Shown one piece after another: positions 1 through 12,132 of a DNA stretch of 64,000 nucleotides; positions within the stretch are counted from its first letter, which is position 1; the number at the start of each line of letters is the position of its first letter. The position numbers and the translations under genes are program-made. The stretch covers positions 1,169,033 through 1,233,032 of the forward strand of contig SCFE01000002.1 of NCBI GenBank assembly GCA_004352715.1. Direction: 5' to 3'. Source of the stretch: Hofstenia miamia. Its lineage: Eukaryota > Xenacoelomorpha > Acoela. The notes below the pieces were generated by a model. That model ran no database searches and was not told the DNA's origin. It worked only from the letters and a program-made list of their open reading frames with translations.

Positions 1-927
1 TATCAGAGTTCAACTGAATAAACAATTAAATTACATACTGAATTCTTTTTGGAAAAATGTTTGCTACAATGTTAAAACTGAGTTCAACATCTAGTCATTT
101 ATCGAACTGTATGATGTGAAATTAGAACAAAGAGAATTGCAAAGATATAAACTTTTTGAAAACAACATGTCAACTTTTAAAAATAATTTTTCCTTTCAAT
201 TAATTTGTTATAATATTTTTGGTAAATTTTGTTTTTTAAGCAAACAATTTTATTTTATAAACTTAATTTTCTATTTTGAGAATAGTTCTATGACGTTTGA
301 CCAAAATCACCTACTTGTAAAATATATCAAACAAAATCTCGTTATTTTGAAAATGTGATGGAAACAGAGCTTCTTTTTGGTAAATTATTTTTCTTTTCTA
401 TTTTATTTTATTTATACATTATACCAACAATGACATGTTGTGTTTTCCCTAACAAAAATTTTTGTTCACGTTAAACATACACAAGAAATCCATTTTCGCA
501 TAAACATATTATTTAAATGTAAAAATAACTTACCCATGCATGGAGAAATTCAACTGTCCATAACTCAATCTCTGTAAAAACTGAATATTGCATTACATTT
601 ACTAATATTGATAGATTTATTTAATTAAAAACACAAAACACTACAAAACATCCATTCAATAATTTTCTGATTTTCCATCATTCTGTGCAAATATCCAGTG
701 TTATATACAGTCTTCCAGTCCCCGTGAATTCTATTATCTGACCTTGTTCACTACAAAACTTTACGTTTATTCTATCAATGTACGATCTTGACACTGGCTT
801 ATACACTGGATTTCACTTTTCATGATGTATTATGGGCATGGTACTCGGTTTGGCAATTTGTGTTAACAGCAATGGGGATTTATCCAGTAGTGGCAATCGA
901 GTGCTACCAACAAATTGAGGTTTGACA
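1..927. other. AT-rich sequence without a gene
   Basis: No ORF with protein-like composition, RNA gene or element terminus was recognised. The 80-codon open stretch at 116-358 is rich in Phe, Asn and Ile, as expected of AT-rich non-coding DNA. The segment ends at an assembly gap. Confidence 0.6.
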
Positions 928-1927
928 NNNNNNNNNNNNNNNNNNNNNNNNNNNNNNNNNNNNNNNNNNNNNNNNNNNNNNNNNNNNNNNNNNNNNNNNN
1001 NNNNNNNNNNNNNNNNNNNNNNNNNNNNNNNNNNNNNNNNNNNNNNNNNNNNNNNNNNNNNNNNNNNNNNNNNNNNNNNNNNNNNNNNNNNNNNNNNNNN
1101 NNNNNNNNNNNNNNNNNNNNNNNNNNNNNNNNNNNNNNNNNNNNNNNNNNNNNNNNNNNNNNNNNNNNNNNNNNNNNNNNNNNNNNNNNNNNNNNNNNNN
1201 NNNNNNNNNNNNNNNNNNNNNNNNNNNNNNNNNNNNNNNNNNNNNNNNNNNNNNNNNNNNNNNNNNNNNNNNNNNNNNNNNNNNNNNNNNNNNNNNNNNN
1301 NNNNNNNNNNNNNNNNNNNNNNNNNNNNNNNNNNNNNNNNNNNNNNNNNNNNNNNNNNNNNNNNNNNNNNNNNNNNNNNNNNNNNNNNNNNNNNNNNNNN
1401 NNNNNNNNNNNNNNNNNNNNNNNNNNNNNNNNNNNNNNNNNNNNNNNNNNNNNNNNNNNNNNNNNNNNNNNNNNNNNNNNNNNNNNNNNNNNNNNNNNNN
1501 NNNNNNNNNNNNNNNNNNNNNNNNNNNNNNNNNNNNNNNNNNNNNNNNNNNNNNNNNNNNNNNNNNNNNNNNNNNNNNNNNNNNNNNNNNNNNNNNNNNN
1601 NNNNNNNNNNNNNNNNNNNNNNNNNNNNNNNNNNNNNNNNNNNNNNNNNNNNNNNNNNNNNNNNNNNNNNNNNNNNNNNNNNNNNNNNNNNNNNNNNNNN
1701 NNNNNNNNNNNNNNNNNNNNNNNNNNNNNNNNNNNNNNNNNNNNNNNNNNNNNNNNNNNNNNNNNNNNNNNNNNNNNNNNNNNNNNNNNNNNNNNNNNNN
1801 NNNNNNNNNNNNNNNNNNNNNNNNNNNNNNNNNNNNNNNNNNNNNNNNNNNNNNNNNNNNNNNNNNNNNNNNNNNNNNNNNNNNNNNNNNNNNNNNNNNN
1901 NNNNNNNNNNNNNNNNNNNNNNNNNNN
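928..1927. other. Assembly gap (1,000 N)
   Basis: Run of exactly 1,000 undetermined bases, a fixed-size scaffold gap. Sequence on its two sides need not be 1 kb apart. Confidence 0.99.
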
Positions 1928-2136
1928 ATGTTATGTATATTAGGAAAAATTAATCATTATATAAAACAAAGTAAATTTGGGTGTGAATCATTTAACCAGG
2001 TCCGAATGTGCTAATTAAAAATGCATTAGCAAGCTGTATCTAAAAATCAATTAGCGAGATCTTCAAAGCACTTAGTGCCAAGTATCAATTAGATGACTCA
2101 ACGCCCCAACCACCCTCGGCAATATTTACGGTCTGT

Positions 2137-2171
2137 CACGTGACATGTGACGTCATAAGCTCTCGACCAAT
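2137..2171. promoter_or_regulatory. E-box, CRE and CCAAT-box cluster
   Basis: Within 35 bases lie a palindromic E-box CACGTG (2137-2142), a perfect palindromic CRE TGACGTCA (2148-2155) and a CCAAT box (2167-2171). The surrounding 1928-2205 is the only stretch left of 11 kb with many CpG dinucleotides, and CpG almost vanishes just after it. This layout suits a TATA-less promoter core. No TATA box or coding exon is visible nearby, and the sequence to the left is an assembly gap, so the driven transcript and its direction are unknown. It could also be the terminus of a transposon. Confidence 0.35.
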
Positions 2172-2205
2172 CAGAGGCATTTGTTTGTGGTCTCCTTGCT
2201 GCGGC

Positions 2206-3300
2206 CTTTACTACTAGTACCCTATCCTAATGAAAGTTAAAAGTAAGCAGGAGATCATGTTAGAGAAGAATGGCCACACTTGGCTGACCTAAAATCAGTA
2301 CAATTCTCATCTTGTGAAATTTCAATGATAGCCATAAAAGTCAATTTTAGTTAAAGGGACTATGCCAGTCAAGTTGCACCATGTCTGGGTGCCCTTCAAC
2401 TATGCAAACAAATTTAGAAACATAGCTTTTAGTAAAATGTAGAGTCAAGATAAAAAGTAAAAAACAAATTTACTGAGAATATTCAAAGATCCAAATTGAC
2501 TGCAACAAAATGAAAAGACCACAATAATATATGAGAACAAAAACTGTTAAAGAAATTAAGCAAGAGTACACCATTGCTAGCATGAGTAAATAAGACAGGT
2601 TCTATGCAATAAAATTTCAAACTATAACAAAAGTACTCCATAATAATTAATAGAAGTAGTTAAGCTAAAATTGCACAGTTTACAAAGAACTAAATTCATT
2701 AAATTATAAATTAATCATTGTAATTCACAGAGTTCATATTACCAATGTTGAAATTAAAATAGATAAATGATGCAGTTATACCACAATATGTAGTAAATTG
2801 CATGTCTTCTGATCACTATGCCAGTATATGAATATTTGACAGAAGAGATGAGAAAATTCTTAGAAAAATAGTGCATGAGCAATATTTTAGGAATTTTCCA
2901 AAAGATTTCCTATATAATGAATTAAATAACTTTCCTTTTTACTTTGTATATTGTGTGGATAACATTTTTAAGAATTTAAATATTTATCATGGTATGATAG
3001 AATAATTTTTAGACAAGTATAATAATAACATCAAGCAACCAAAGCATATGCTAAACATCAAGCAACCAAAGCATTTGCTAAATACCTACCACTAAAAGAA
3101 TTCAAAATTGGACATATCAAATTTATTGAACATAAAGAATGGTCCTTAGCCATTCTTAAAAATAGTATAAGTAGCTGAAAGAATTTTACCAAAAGTACAA
3201 GCTGAGAATGAAGGATTATAGTTCAAAAAAAGGCTCAAATTATCAAGATCCCAATTGTAATTTAAAATATTCAATTGAGCAATTGCTGAAATACCTCACT
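2206..3300. other. CpG-depleted AT-rich sequence, probably old repeat
   Basis: No open frame survives and no CpG was seen by eye in over 1 kb. It adjoins the left arm of the inverted repeat pair. If that arm is an element's 3' end, this stretch is where the element's degraded body on the + strand would lie, but no protein motif was recognisable. Confidence 0.3.
3028..3081 (+). repeat. Tandem duplication, 2 x 27 bp
   Basis: Two adjacent 27-base units starting ACATCAAGCAACCAAAGCAT differ at one position (ATATG versus ATTTG). Simple recent slippage duplication. Confidence 0.85.
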
Positions 3301-4290
3301 TAAATTGAAGCCATAGTGTAGTGTCATTCAGGGCCTCTATTCTGATTATTTTTATTATTTTGATTATCTAGCATTCTAATTTAGTGTTATGTCATGATGA
3401 TGTCTTGATTTGTTGCTGTCAATTTATTGATATTAATTTCTCTTATTTTCAAGTGCAGTATTTTGATCAATTTATTATTTGTCCCCTTGATTCAATCAAA
3501 TATGTTATTGCTTGTTTAATTTTGTGAGGGAATTCATGTGAAGTTTTGTAAACATGTAGCAGATAATAATTCAAGCAATTGTTATGAATACATGAGGAAC
3601 TTGTAGTGAATACACAATAAAATTCATTTTGCTTTGACATTGTTTGCTTTTTGAATTTTATTAACTTTGCTAACCCCTTTCAGATTTGTTAGGGATTTTA
3701 ACTTAATAATTTTTGCTTAAGATCCTGTGATGATTTGGGAGTTACTCTGCTGTGTCTGAGGTGACAACTAGCTCCTTAACAGATGGCAGCCCAAGTTGTG
3801 GTCACTTTAAGTTATGACTACATGTATGCGTAGGGATTAACAACTTTCATTTTGATCATTTCATTTTTGTACATGCACTTAAATAACACACTGCAAATAT
3901 AATAAGCTGTTGGTGAACATGAATGGTAACTACATGCCTTTTGTTTTATTATTTACATGAGCTGAGATAATAGAACACTGAGCTAAATTGTTTATTTGAG
4001 CTAGAAATTAATACTTGAGACACACAATTAGCACCTTGGCAAGTAAGGATGGCTTCCTGGATATGGCTTTGGCATGATGCCATGTGATTTGGTCACTGCA
4101 GAAAACATATTCTCAGTGGATAGTTTCTGACTTGGTGAACTACCAATGTTGTCTCTTTTGTTAGAATGCAGGTCACCCTTTCAATGGTAGCCTCTGCAAC
4201 CTTCAATTTAACCTTTGAGTTTCTTAGTAGTGCTGGAGTAGCCAGAGCACCCCCATGATTCTACAATAGTATCATGAGGATGCATCTGAT
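3300..4290 (-). repeat. Inverted arm A: element 3' end plus LTR-like segment
   Basis: The reverse complement aligns along its length with 7960-8890. Landmarks shared in order are a GTAGAATCA block, a GTGACCTGCATTC block, CATGGCATCATGC, TGTGTCTCAAGTATTAATTT, CAGCTCATGTAAATAA, GTTAAGGAGCTA, GGATCTTAAGCAA, and beyond these the sequence found at the 3' end of the env-like copies (AGGCCCTGA(A/G)TGAC). By eye the identity is moderate, with many small indels, so the copy is old. The core at 3704-4095 behaves like an LTR (about 390 bp), but exact ends and target duplications were not found. Confidence 0.6.
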
Positions 4291-6049
4291 TTCACAAAGT
4301 CATGCACTAAAATTTGCTCACCTACTATGTATGGTTCTCTATTAATGTCCTCCATACAGTAGAATTCCAGCAAATATTACAATTGGTCCAATCTTTAATG
4401 TCAGGCAAGTATTTGTTTTGAATTAATTCAAAAGTATCTGAGATCTAACTCAAAAGTTACTTAATAAAAATACAGTAAGTTCTAAATAGCAACCAATATC
4501 AAATATTACTTGATAATTGAGCATGTTGTTTTTTGCTACTGTTTTAAATTGGATGATATTTTATAACAAATGTTATTCTTTTATCAATTTACAGCAATTA
4601 GAACATCATAAGTGTTAAATATTTTAAGAAACTATGGAAGTTGTAGAGTCCTCCAAACAAATGAAGCCATCAACAAAGAAGCTGTTAACAACCATTAGAG
4701 ACCATACTAAATTTGTGCAGAATTGACAAAGGGTAAATTGAAGACTTAATCTTTTGTCAAATCAGGAAAAGTACCTTAGTTAAATAGGTACTTTACCATG
4801 AGCTACTGCCTCTTTAATATCATTTGTCTCAGTGTTCTTCTAAAAAGAAAAGTTGTAAAATGTTTTCAATTCAGTGCTATCTCAATTTTTTAATTCTTAG
4901 CTCAATTGTACTCATAAATTAGTAATTTCTGTGAGAGCATAATGTCCTCAGCATGGCTGTAGTTGAGATAATATTAAAATATATGCCTCATATCCTAAGC
5001 TTAATTTGCATTGCTGGCATAAACCTGCAGAAAATTTAACATTTGCAGAAATATATATATGTCTTGTATCACTGATGTAAAATTGGCCATTATTGCAATA
5101 TGCTGTAAATTATATGACTACACACCTTATCTTAAGCACTAACACTCCTCCATCCCAAATTTAAATCAAATGGGAAATTTTCCTTTGATTTTCAATTTGC
5201 AGCATTAATTGAGGATCTACTTTTTAGTTATAGTTCAACTGGAAATGGGTGTCCAACACTAATATCTTACTTGTCATTGCAAGAACCCAATTTGCTAGCA
5301 TGAACAAAGTTCTTGACATAAACTGTATCACCAAGTATTAGAGCATAATCCAATTATCTATTTTTGAGTCTGAATACATTAGTGTGATTTCATCCTGAAA
5401 AGTTGATAAATTTGATATTTATCAATAAAGTGCAGAATGAAATTTATTCAATTACTTATTGCCAATGTATGCTAATTTAAATCAACTTTTGAGAAGGATT
5501 GTGAGAATAAAACATAAATGAGTTCATTGTCCCAGAAGAATTTAATGGTGAAGATTTTAGTAGATTGTGTAATAAACCTTGTTCAAGTTTGATTCCAACA
5601 CATGATCATATTTTAGCTTATTAAAAGAATGCCTTACAAACTAAAAGCAAAGTGGTTTACTAAATCACAAAATTTAATCTTAGTAGATAGAAGAGAGTAG
5701 ACAGTTTATACTGCACTAGGGAATTAAATTAATTTTTATCAGCTAAATTATATAATCACTTTTCATTTATTACAGGAGCAGTACTCTTAGGATATTTTAA
5801 GTTCAATGGGTTTTTTATCCAGTCAAATCTATTTTCAAATTGTATTACCCATTTATATTATAATACTAAGATTTTTATATCAATTACATTTTGTTTTGCA
5901 TTTATAAATAGCATTAGCTTAGAATCAATTTTATTACAAATGCTACTGTTATGTTTTAAAGTGCAAGCTTAAGTAATGTTAGACAACTGTAATGTACAAT
6001 CACTGGGTTAGCTATAGTGTGAACAGTACCATAGGACTTAATGTCAAGG
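4291..6049. other. CpG-depleted sequence between repeat arms, no gene
   Basis: Full of stops in all frames and nearly free of CpG. Nothing recognisable beyond its position between copies A and B of the LTR-like repeat. Probably decayed transposon DNA. Confidence 0.3.
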
Positions 6050-6430
6050 CAGAAGGTTGCTTAGGTGAACATTAACTAGAGTAACAGTGATTCTAACTAA
6101 TTCCAGATAAGCAAGAAAACATTGGTAATTTATCTTCATAACTAGTAACTGTTTAGATTAGAAAAAAAGAAACAAACATCCAAGATAACCAATTTACATG
6201 GCATCATGCCAAAGTAATGTCCAACATGGCATGTTCAGAAACTTGTTTGTGTGGTACTGCCCTATGTGTCTCACAACTTATTATCTAGCTCAATATAAAA
6301 TCTTATTTGTTTTCTTAGATCTCAGCCAATCTATAAATAGCATGTAATTGCCATACATTCATGCTAGCCAACAGACATAATTTAACCACAGTGCACTAAA
6401 TATGTGCATGTATGTGTTGCATTCAAAAGC
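6050..6430 (+). repeat. Copy B: partial LTR-like repeat
   Basis: Same orientation as arm C. Shared landmarks are an AAGGTTGC block, GTGATTCTAAC, ACATTGGTA, ACATGGCATCATGCCAAAG, TGTGTCTCA, TAGCTCAATA and TCTCAGCCAAT. Similarity fades after about 6,420, before the 3' half of the LTR-like unit. It is the most degraded of the three copies. Confidence 0.45.
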
Positions 6431-7960
6431 CAATTTATTATAGTCTATTTGTATCTGTTGCCAGCCCAATTGTATATTAACAGTCACATCACAAGCCTGG
6501 GATAGTGGCATCACATTAGGCCACCCTGTTCTTGAAAACAATGCTTCTATTTTTGAGCAGTCAATTGATGAACAATGCACATAATGAAATTTTGCAAACA
6601 AACTTATTGAGATTTTTTACTCCTCATCTTGGTTCAGAACATAATCTATCTACAAGAATCCTGTGTAATCCTCTGCAAACAGTTTTGCCTTCTGGATATT
6701 GTACAGTGCTGTGAGATTTAGTGCTACCTATCACCATCATATTTTGAAAAAACTCTGTTTTGAACTGGAGGCATTGGTATGAATGAATATCATGTGGAAG
6801 TGCAAAATGTCTTTACTACTTGCTCAGTGTGTATGTCTAACTTTTTGTGTCATTAATCATTGTAAGAATTAATATCTTATCTCCATGTTGTGTTGGTAGT
6901 GGCTTAACCAAGTCAACTGCAGATAATTCAAGTACTTTCCACTAGTCATTGGTAAACCTCTCTATCTTTGCACACACACATCATATTCTGCACATGCCTG
7001 ATGAATAAGTTTTAATATTTTATGATACCAATAACAATCCAATCAGATTTTTTTGTTAAGAGTGTCCATACTGGGGAATAAACAAAAAAGTTCAAATCTC
7101 TAAGATGAAATGTGAACTATCTGTTTTTGAATATCCATTGGTATTGATTTGCAACTTGTTAAGACATTAATAAGTGCAGTAATTCCTATGGACTGCTTAC
7201 ATCAGTTCGCCATGAAGTAAAAAATTAGCTATGTAAGTTTTAAAATTTTTGAGCTCATAAATCATAACACACTTCTTAATTATTTATTACAGTCATTCTA
7301 GAAATTGTTGTTTATAGATTTCACTTCAAGAGATTAATCTCAATTTTTAATATATTTACCACAATTTTTTAGGAGAAAACACAAATATAAGATTGCTTAC
7401 ACAATACTGGCAATCTACCCTCCATTTTATTATAAATCATGATGCATAACCTCTAAATTGGAAATTTACACATATGTGTACAGATTTTATTGTTGCATTT
7501 AAATACCTAACATGTGATTTAAACATGAAATGAAATTTTAATTTAATTCTATGGTCCAAAATTTCTCCAAGATATGCATACTTTTTTTAAAATTAGTAAA
7601 GTGCAAAATATATTAGGTTAAATGCAAACTTACTTTTGCCTACATATCACAGTTTACTTAATGGCAAATGGCATGTTGTGTGGCAGAAAATTATGTGATA
7701 TGTGCTCAATCTTATTAATTCTAATAGTTAGTTCAAATAGAAAATTCCATTTTGCTCATTTCAGTTACCAGTGATTGTGATTTATTGCCATGTCCACATT
7801 TGTGTACAAAATCCACACAACTTATCTTTTGTTCTTTAAATTTCCATAACTAAATTATCAAATCAAAAACATCTAGGGACCTTCAAAATGAGCAGTTTAC
7901 AGCCCTGTGCATCTTTGAGGCAGCACAGAAACTTTCAAGAAGACTATTTGAGCTTCTTTG
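6431..7960. other. CpG-depleted sequence, no recognisable gene
   Basis: Only short open stretches occur. The + strand 60-codon stretch at 6532-6714 and the minus 80-codon stretch at 6359-6601 overlap each other and match nothing I know. Probably decayed repeat. Confidence 0.3.
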
Positions 7961-8890
7961 ATGATGATGATTCCAAAATAGATCTTTATTTTACATCAAA
8001 TAAACCACAAAATGAGCTTGATATTGTAGAATCACAGGGGAGCTCTGGATACTTTAAAGAGCTTAGATCAAAGGTTGCAAAGTCTACCATAGCAGAGAGT
8101 GACCTGCATTCCAACAGAAAACATACATTGGTGGTTCACTGATTTTGCCAAACAAATACAGAAATTTCATTCCATAAAGAACTCCAGCAGTGACCAATTC
8201 ACATGGCATCATGCTGAAGCCATATCTTTGAAGCCATCCTTACTTGCCAAGCTGCTAATTGTGTGTCTCAAGTATTAATTTGTAGCTCAATAAACAATTT
8301 ATCTCAGAGTTCTCTTATCTCAGCTCATGTAAATAAACAATATATAAAGGGTTCATAATTACTGCGCATTCACATTCACCAACAGCATAGTATATTTGCA
8401 ATGTGTTAATTTATGTCCATGTATGAACAGATCAAATAAAAGTTGTTATTCCCTACAAGTAATTGTAACCTAAAGCAACCATGATTTGGGCTGTCACTGT
8501 TAAGGAGCTATTTGTTGCCCCAGACCCAGTGCAGTTTGCTCCTGAATTGTCACTGGATCTTAAGCAATAGTTATCATTACCAAATCTTTAGCAATGAATC
8601 TAAAATGGGTTAATAGATAAAAATTTGAAAAAGATTGAATGTAGTAGAAGGAAGCCAAATTTATTGTGTGCTTCACTACAGTAAACTCAGATATTTATTA
8701 CAAAATCTGTAAATTATTACCTGGATATTATTTACAGTTACAAAACACAATTTCCCTTGCAAAGTTAAAAACAAGCAATCACACATAATTTAAATTGAGG
8801 GTACAGATACTAACACTATCAAATAACTACACTCAAAAATACAAATAATTGATTTAAAAGAAATTGATACAGATAAGTAGCAACAAATCA
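7960..8890 (+). repeat. Inverted arm C: LTR-like segment plus element 3' end
   Basis: Inverse partner of 3300-4290. The LTR-like core at about 8191-8576 begins TGACCAATTCACATGG and contains a TATATAAAG (about 8341) and two AATAAA motifs on the + strand. The segment to its right (8577-8890) is shared with the end of the env-like copies at 8.9-10.4 kb and at 14.65 kb. There the minus strand carries an AATAAA next to TTTGGCTTCC. An 84-codon open frame at 7888-8142 (+) overlaps the left part. It has an acidic Asp-rich patch but no known motif, and its counterpart in arm A is not open, so it is probably not a gene. Confidence 0.6.
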
Positions 8891-10415
8891 TGAAATCAGG
8901 ACGTCAAAAAGACACAACAATATTTTCAGAGTGCTGAAATAATAATATAATAAAAAAAGTAGGCCCTGAGTGACTCTACATGCCCCCCATTGCTGGTTAA
9001 ATTTGTGGTAGGAGTTTGACTGTGGACCAGAAAGGAGCTTTTGCATCTCCTCAATCATTTCTGCAGCTAGGATGTTGTCCCAAGACATAACTTCAGCATA
9101 TCTAGGTCACCAGGTAATCAGTAATCTGCATAAGTGTTTCCCTCTGCACAACTTCTTCACTTCTCAGGCAGAAGAACTCAATTTCTGGTAGACAGGCACT
9201 AATAGGGCAATTTCTCCTTAAGTTGTTTAATCTCTGCATAAACATATCATAGAACCTTTCATAAAGATGAAGGCCTTTTAGTGCTATCATAAGAATCATG
9301 AGCTCATCCATGTCTGAAGTATGGACATCTTTGGGGCTGATCTGGGTGTTCAGATAGAAGTGGAAAAAAAACCTCTCTTAGCAATCCCATGCATGTTGTG
9401 TGATCCATAAATAGGGAGCAATTTTCATTGACCTGCTGTAAAGTCATTTCCTCTGGATCTGTAACCTCTGCTCTTAGCATAGTGATAATCTCAATTTGTT
9501 TAGTGATGTCATAATATTGAGTGAGGGTTTCAATGTTGTTTATTCACATTAAATCATTGGATGCCTGAAATAGAATGAGAACACAGGGGTCCAGCATCAC
9601 AATCCTGTTATGGATCTTAGTTAACTGAGTGGAGATCAGTTGCCCATCTTGGAAAATATCCTTAATTGTGAGTTTGCCATCAATGTAAATGTGTTCCAGG
9701 TTTCCTCCCTCAAGCAGGGTGTCTCTAGTATCTTTGTATTCTGTTGATTGCATCAACTTGTTGATCTTGGCTGTGGTGGAGACATAGTTGATAGAGTTGG
9801 AAATGTGAGCAGAGACTTTCCTTTGCCCTTCTTAATGTGCCATGATGGTAGGATAAGTGGGGTCATTATGTGGGGTAGAGGAATACACAGTAAGTTATGC
9901 TTGTCCACATGACTTTCAACATTGTTGAGCTCAACCTTTTCTCTCAGCATGGCAGTCCCAATAGTAACAGGTTAGTTAATCTTGGCGTCTTTGATGGAGT
10001 CCCAGAATGTGCTGTGGAGTCCACACTCACAGAGTTTGGCGACCTGAGAGTTGGAGATTCAAAGGCAGGATGTGGTACATTCTACATCCAAGGCTATTTG
10101 TTGCCCAGGCAATTGTAGAAGTACTAGCTCCTCCTTGGTAAACATTTCTGTTAAACACCACTTCATTAAACCTAACATGTTGTTGTCTCTGTTCTGTTCA
10201 ATAACATGGTTGACAATGGAGAGCTTTTTGGTGAACTCATCTGGATGGTGTTCTATGGTTAAAATTTGCTCATCCTCAGTGATTGACCATCTGGTGTGGG
10301 TATGGGAGAGCTCATGACTCTGGAAAATTTCTGAAGGTTAATGACTTCAATAAGCACTTTAGTTCTGGGTGATACCTCAACTGAGGATGACAATAACAGA
10401 TCTTTGCAATAAAAC
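8888..10415 (-). pseudogene. Env-position third ORF of a gypsy-type element, 3' fragment (copy 1)
   Basis: Minus-strand relic read from the 10416 gap toward 8888. It shares sequence with 14884-16110, the last part of the third ORF of the long gypsy copy. Open segments lie at 9753-9950, 9544-9756, 9102-9311 and 8888-9088, in different frames and separated by stops. The last one ends in a strongly hydrophobic tail (LLFLLYYYFSTLKILLCLF), which would suit a membrane anchor. Position after integrase and the hydrophobic C-terminus suggest an envelope-like glycoprotein. I recognise no diagnostic fusion-protein motif, so the identity is inferred. It cannot make protein. It retains about 200 bp (around 9205-9395) that are deleted in the second copy. 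Confidence 0.55.
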
Positions 10416-11415
10416 NNNNNNNNNNNNNNNNNNNNNNNNNNNNNNNNNNNNNNNNNNNNNNNNNNNNNNNNNNNNNNNNNNNNNNNNNNNNNNNNNNNNN
10501 NNNNNNNNNNNNNNNNNNNNNNNNNNNNNNNNNNNNNNNNNNNNNNNNNNNNNNNNNNNNNNNNNNNNNNNNNNNNNNNNNNNNNNNNNNNNNNNNNNNN
10601 NNNNNNNNNNNNNNNNNNNNNNNNNNNNNNNNNNNNNNNNNNNNNNNNNNNNNNNNNNNNNNNNNNNNNNNNNNNNNNNNNNNNNNNNNNNNNNNNNNNN
10701 NNNNNNNNNNNNNNNNNNNNNNNNNNNNNNNNNNNNNNNNNNNNNNNNNNNNNNNNNNNNNNNNNNNNNNNNNNNNNNNNNNNNNNNNNNNNNNNNNNNN
10801 NNNNNNNNNNNNNNNNNNNNNNNNNNNNNNNNNNNNNNNNNNNNNNNNNNNNNNNNNNNNNNNNNNNNNNNNNNNNNNNNNNNNNNNNNNNNNNNNNNNN
10901 NNNNNNNNNNNNNNNNNNNNNNNNNNNNNNNNNNNNNNNNNNNNNNNNNNNNNNNNNNNNNNNNNNNNNNNNNNNNNNNNNNNNNNNNNNNNNNNNNNNN
11001 NNNNNNNNNNNNNNNNNNNNNNNNNNNNNNNNNNNNNNNNNNNNNNNNNNNNNNNNNNNNNNNNNNNNNNNNNNNNNNNNNNNNNNNNNNNNNNNNNNNN
11101 NNNNNNNNNNNNNNNNNNNNNNNNNNNNNNNNNNNNNNNNNNNNNNNNNNNNNNNNNNNNNNNNNNNNNNNNNNNNNNNNNNNNNNNNNNNNNNNNNNNN
11201 NNNNNNNNNNNNNNNNNNNNNNNNNNNNNNNNNNNNNNNNNNNNNNNNNNNNNNNNNNNNNNNNNNNNNNNNNNNNNNNNNNNNNNNNNNNNNNNNNNNN
11301 NNNNNNNNNNNNNNNNNNNNNNNNNNNNNNNNNNNNNNNNNNNNNNNNNNNNNNNNNNNNNNNNNNNNNNNNNNNNNNNNNNNNNNNNNNNNNNNNNNNN
11401 NNNNNNNNNNNNNNN
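10416..11415. other. Assembly gap (1,000 N)
   Basis: Exactly 1,000 undetermined bases. It cuts copy 1 of the env-like ORF. The sequence to the right (11416 on) is not related to that element. Confidence 0.99.
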
Positions 11416-12132
11416 CGACCAGGAAGATAAATTATTACAAATGATACTATAAAAAGTGGATAGTACCCACGCGCCGCAAAAGAATCCATCGATGTTGATA
11501 GGACTCTGAAAAAGGTTAACAACTTTGTAATCAAATATATTAAATGCTTTTTTAATAAAATTCACCGTTGCAGAATTGAATCAATAAAAAACAGCTGCTT
11601 ACTGATCACGTGGCCATACAAAGAAATGATAACAGTATACTTTTTAAAATATTTAACTTAATAGTTTTCAGAAGAAAAACGACTAGTTTTTGAGTGTCAA
11701 GAACACCTAGAAGTTAAACACTTTCCTGCTGTTAGCAATTAACAAACATGAAATTTACTTTAAGTATTCAGAAAATCATTATTAGTTTCTGTGATATGCA
11801 ATGCTGTTTCAACTGTAAGTACATTTTCGGGATTTGTATCAAAACTCATTTGAGTTACAATATAAAATAAATGACCACTGCGCAATTTTATAGTTCGTGT
11901 TTCGTTGAGAAACATACTATATAGTATATATTACGGATGGTATTTTTTTCAAATTTATGTTAAACCTCCAAATTATTATTTAATGGACACATATCCCTTA
12001 GAAAAACTACTGCAAGTCTCCATTCTAGGAGAAATTTGGAAGATTTGAGATTTTTTAGAATAAAAAAAAGTACTAAGTTAGTACTACTAACTATATTACA
12101 TGTCTTCCAAATTTAAATATTTAAATGACGTA

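Noticed and set aside
116-358. 80-codon + ORF near the window start
   Set aside because: Phe/Asn/Ile/Lys-rich translation typical of AT-rich non-coding DNA, with no splice or promoter context.
915-1953. Long open frames across 928-1927, 10416-11415 and 47149-47383
   Set aside because: They consist of runs of N and carry no information.
8191-8576. A complete solo LTR with defined ends
   Set aside because: TG...CA ends, TATA and AATAAA can be pointed to, but no target duplication, primer-binding site or polypurine tract was found. Similarity between arms also extends beyond both ends.
10051-10317. Plus-strand ORF nearly identical to one at 15765-16049
   Set aside because: The similarity comes from the duplicated minus-strand env-like tract. 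The + frames are antisense shadows, not a conserved small protein.
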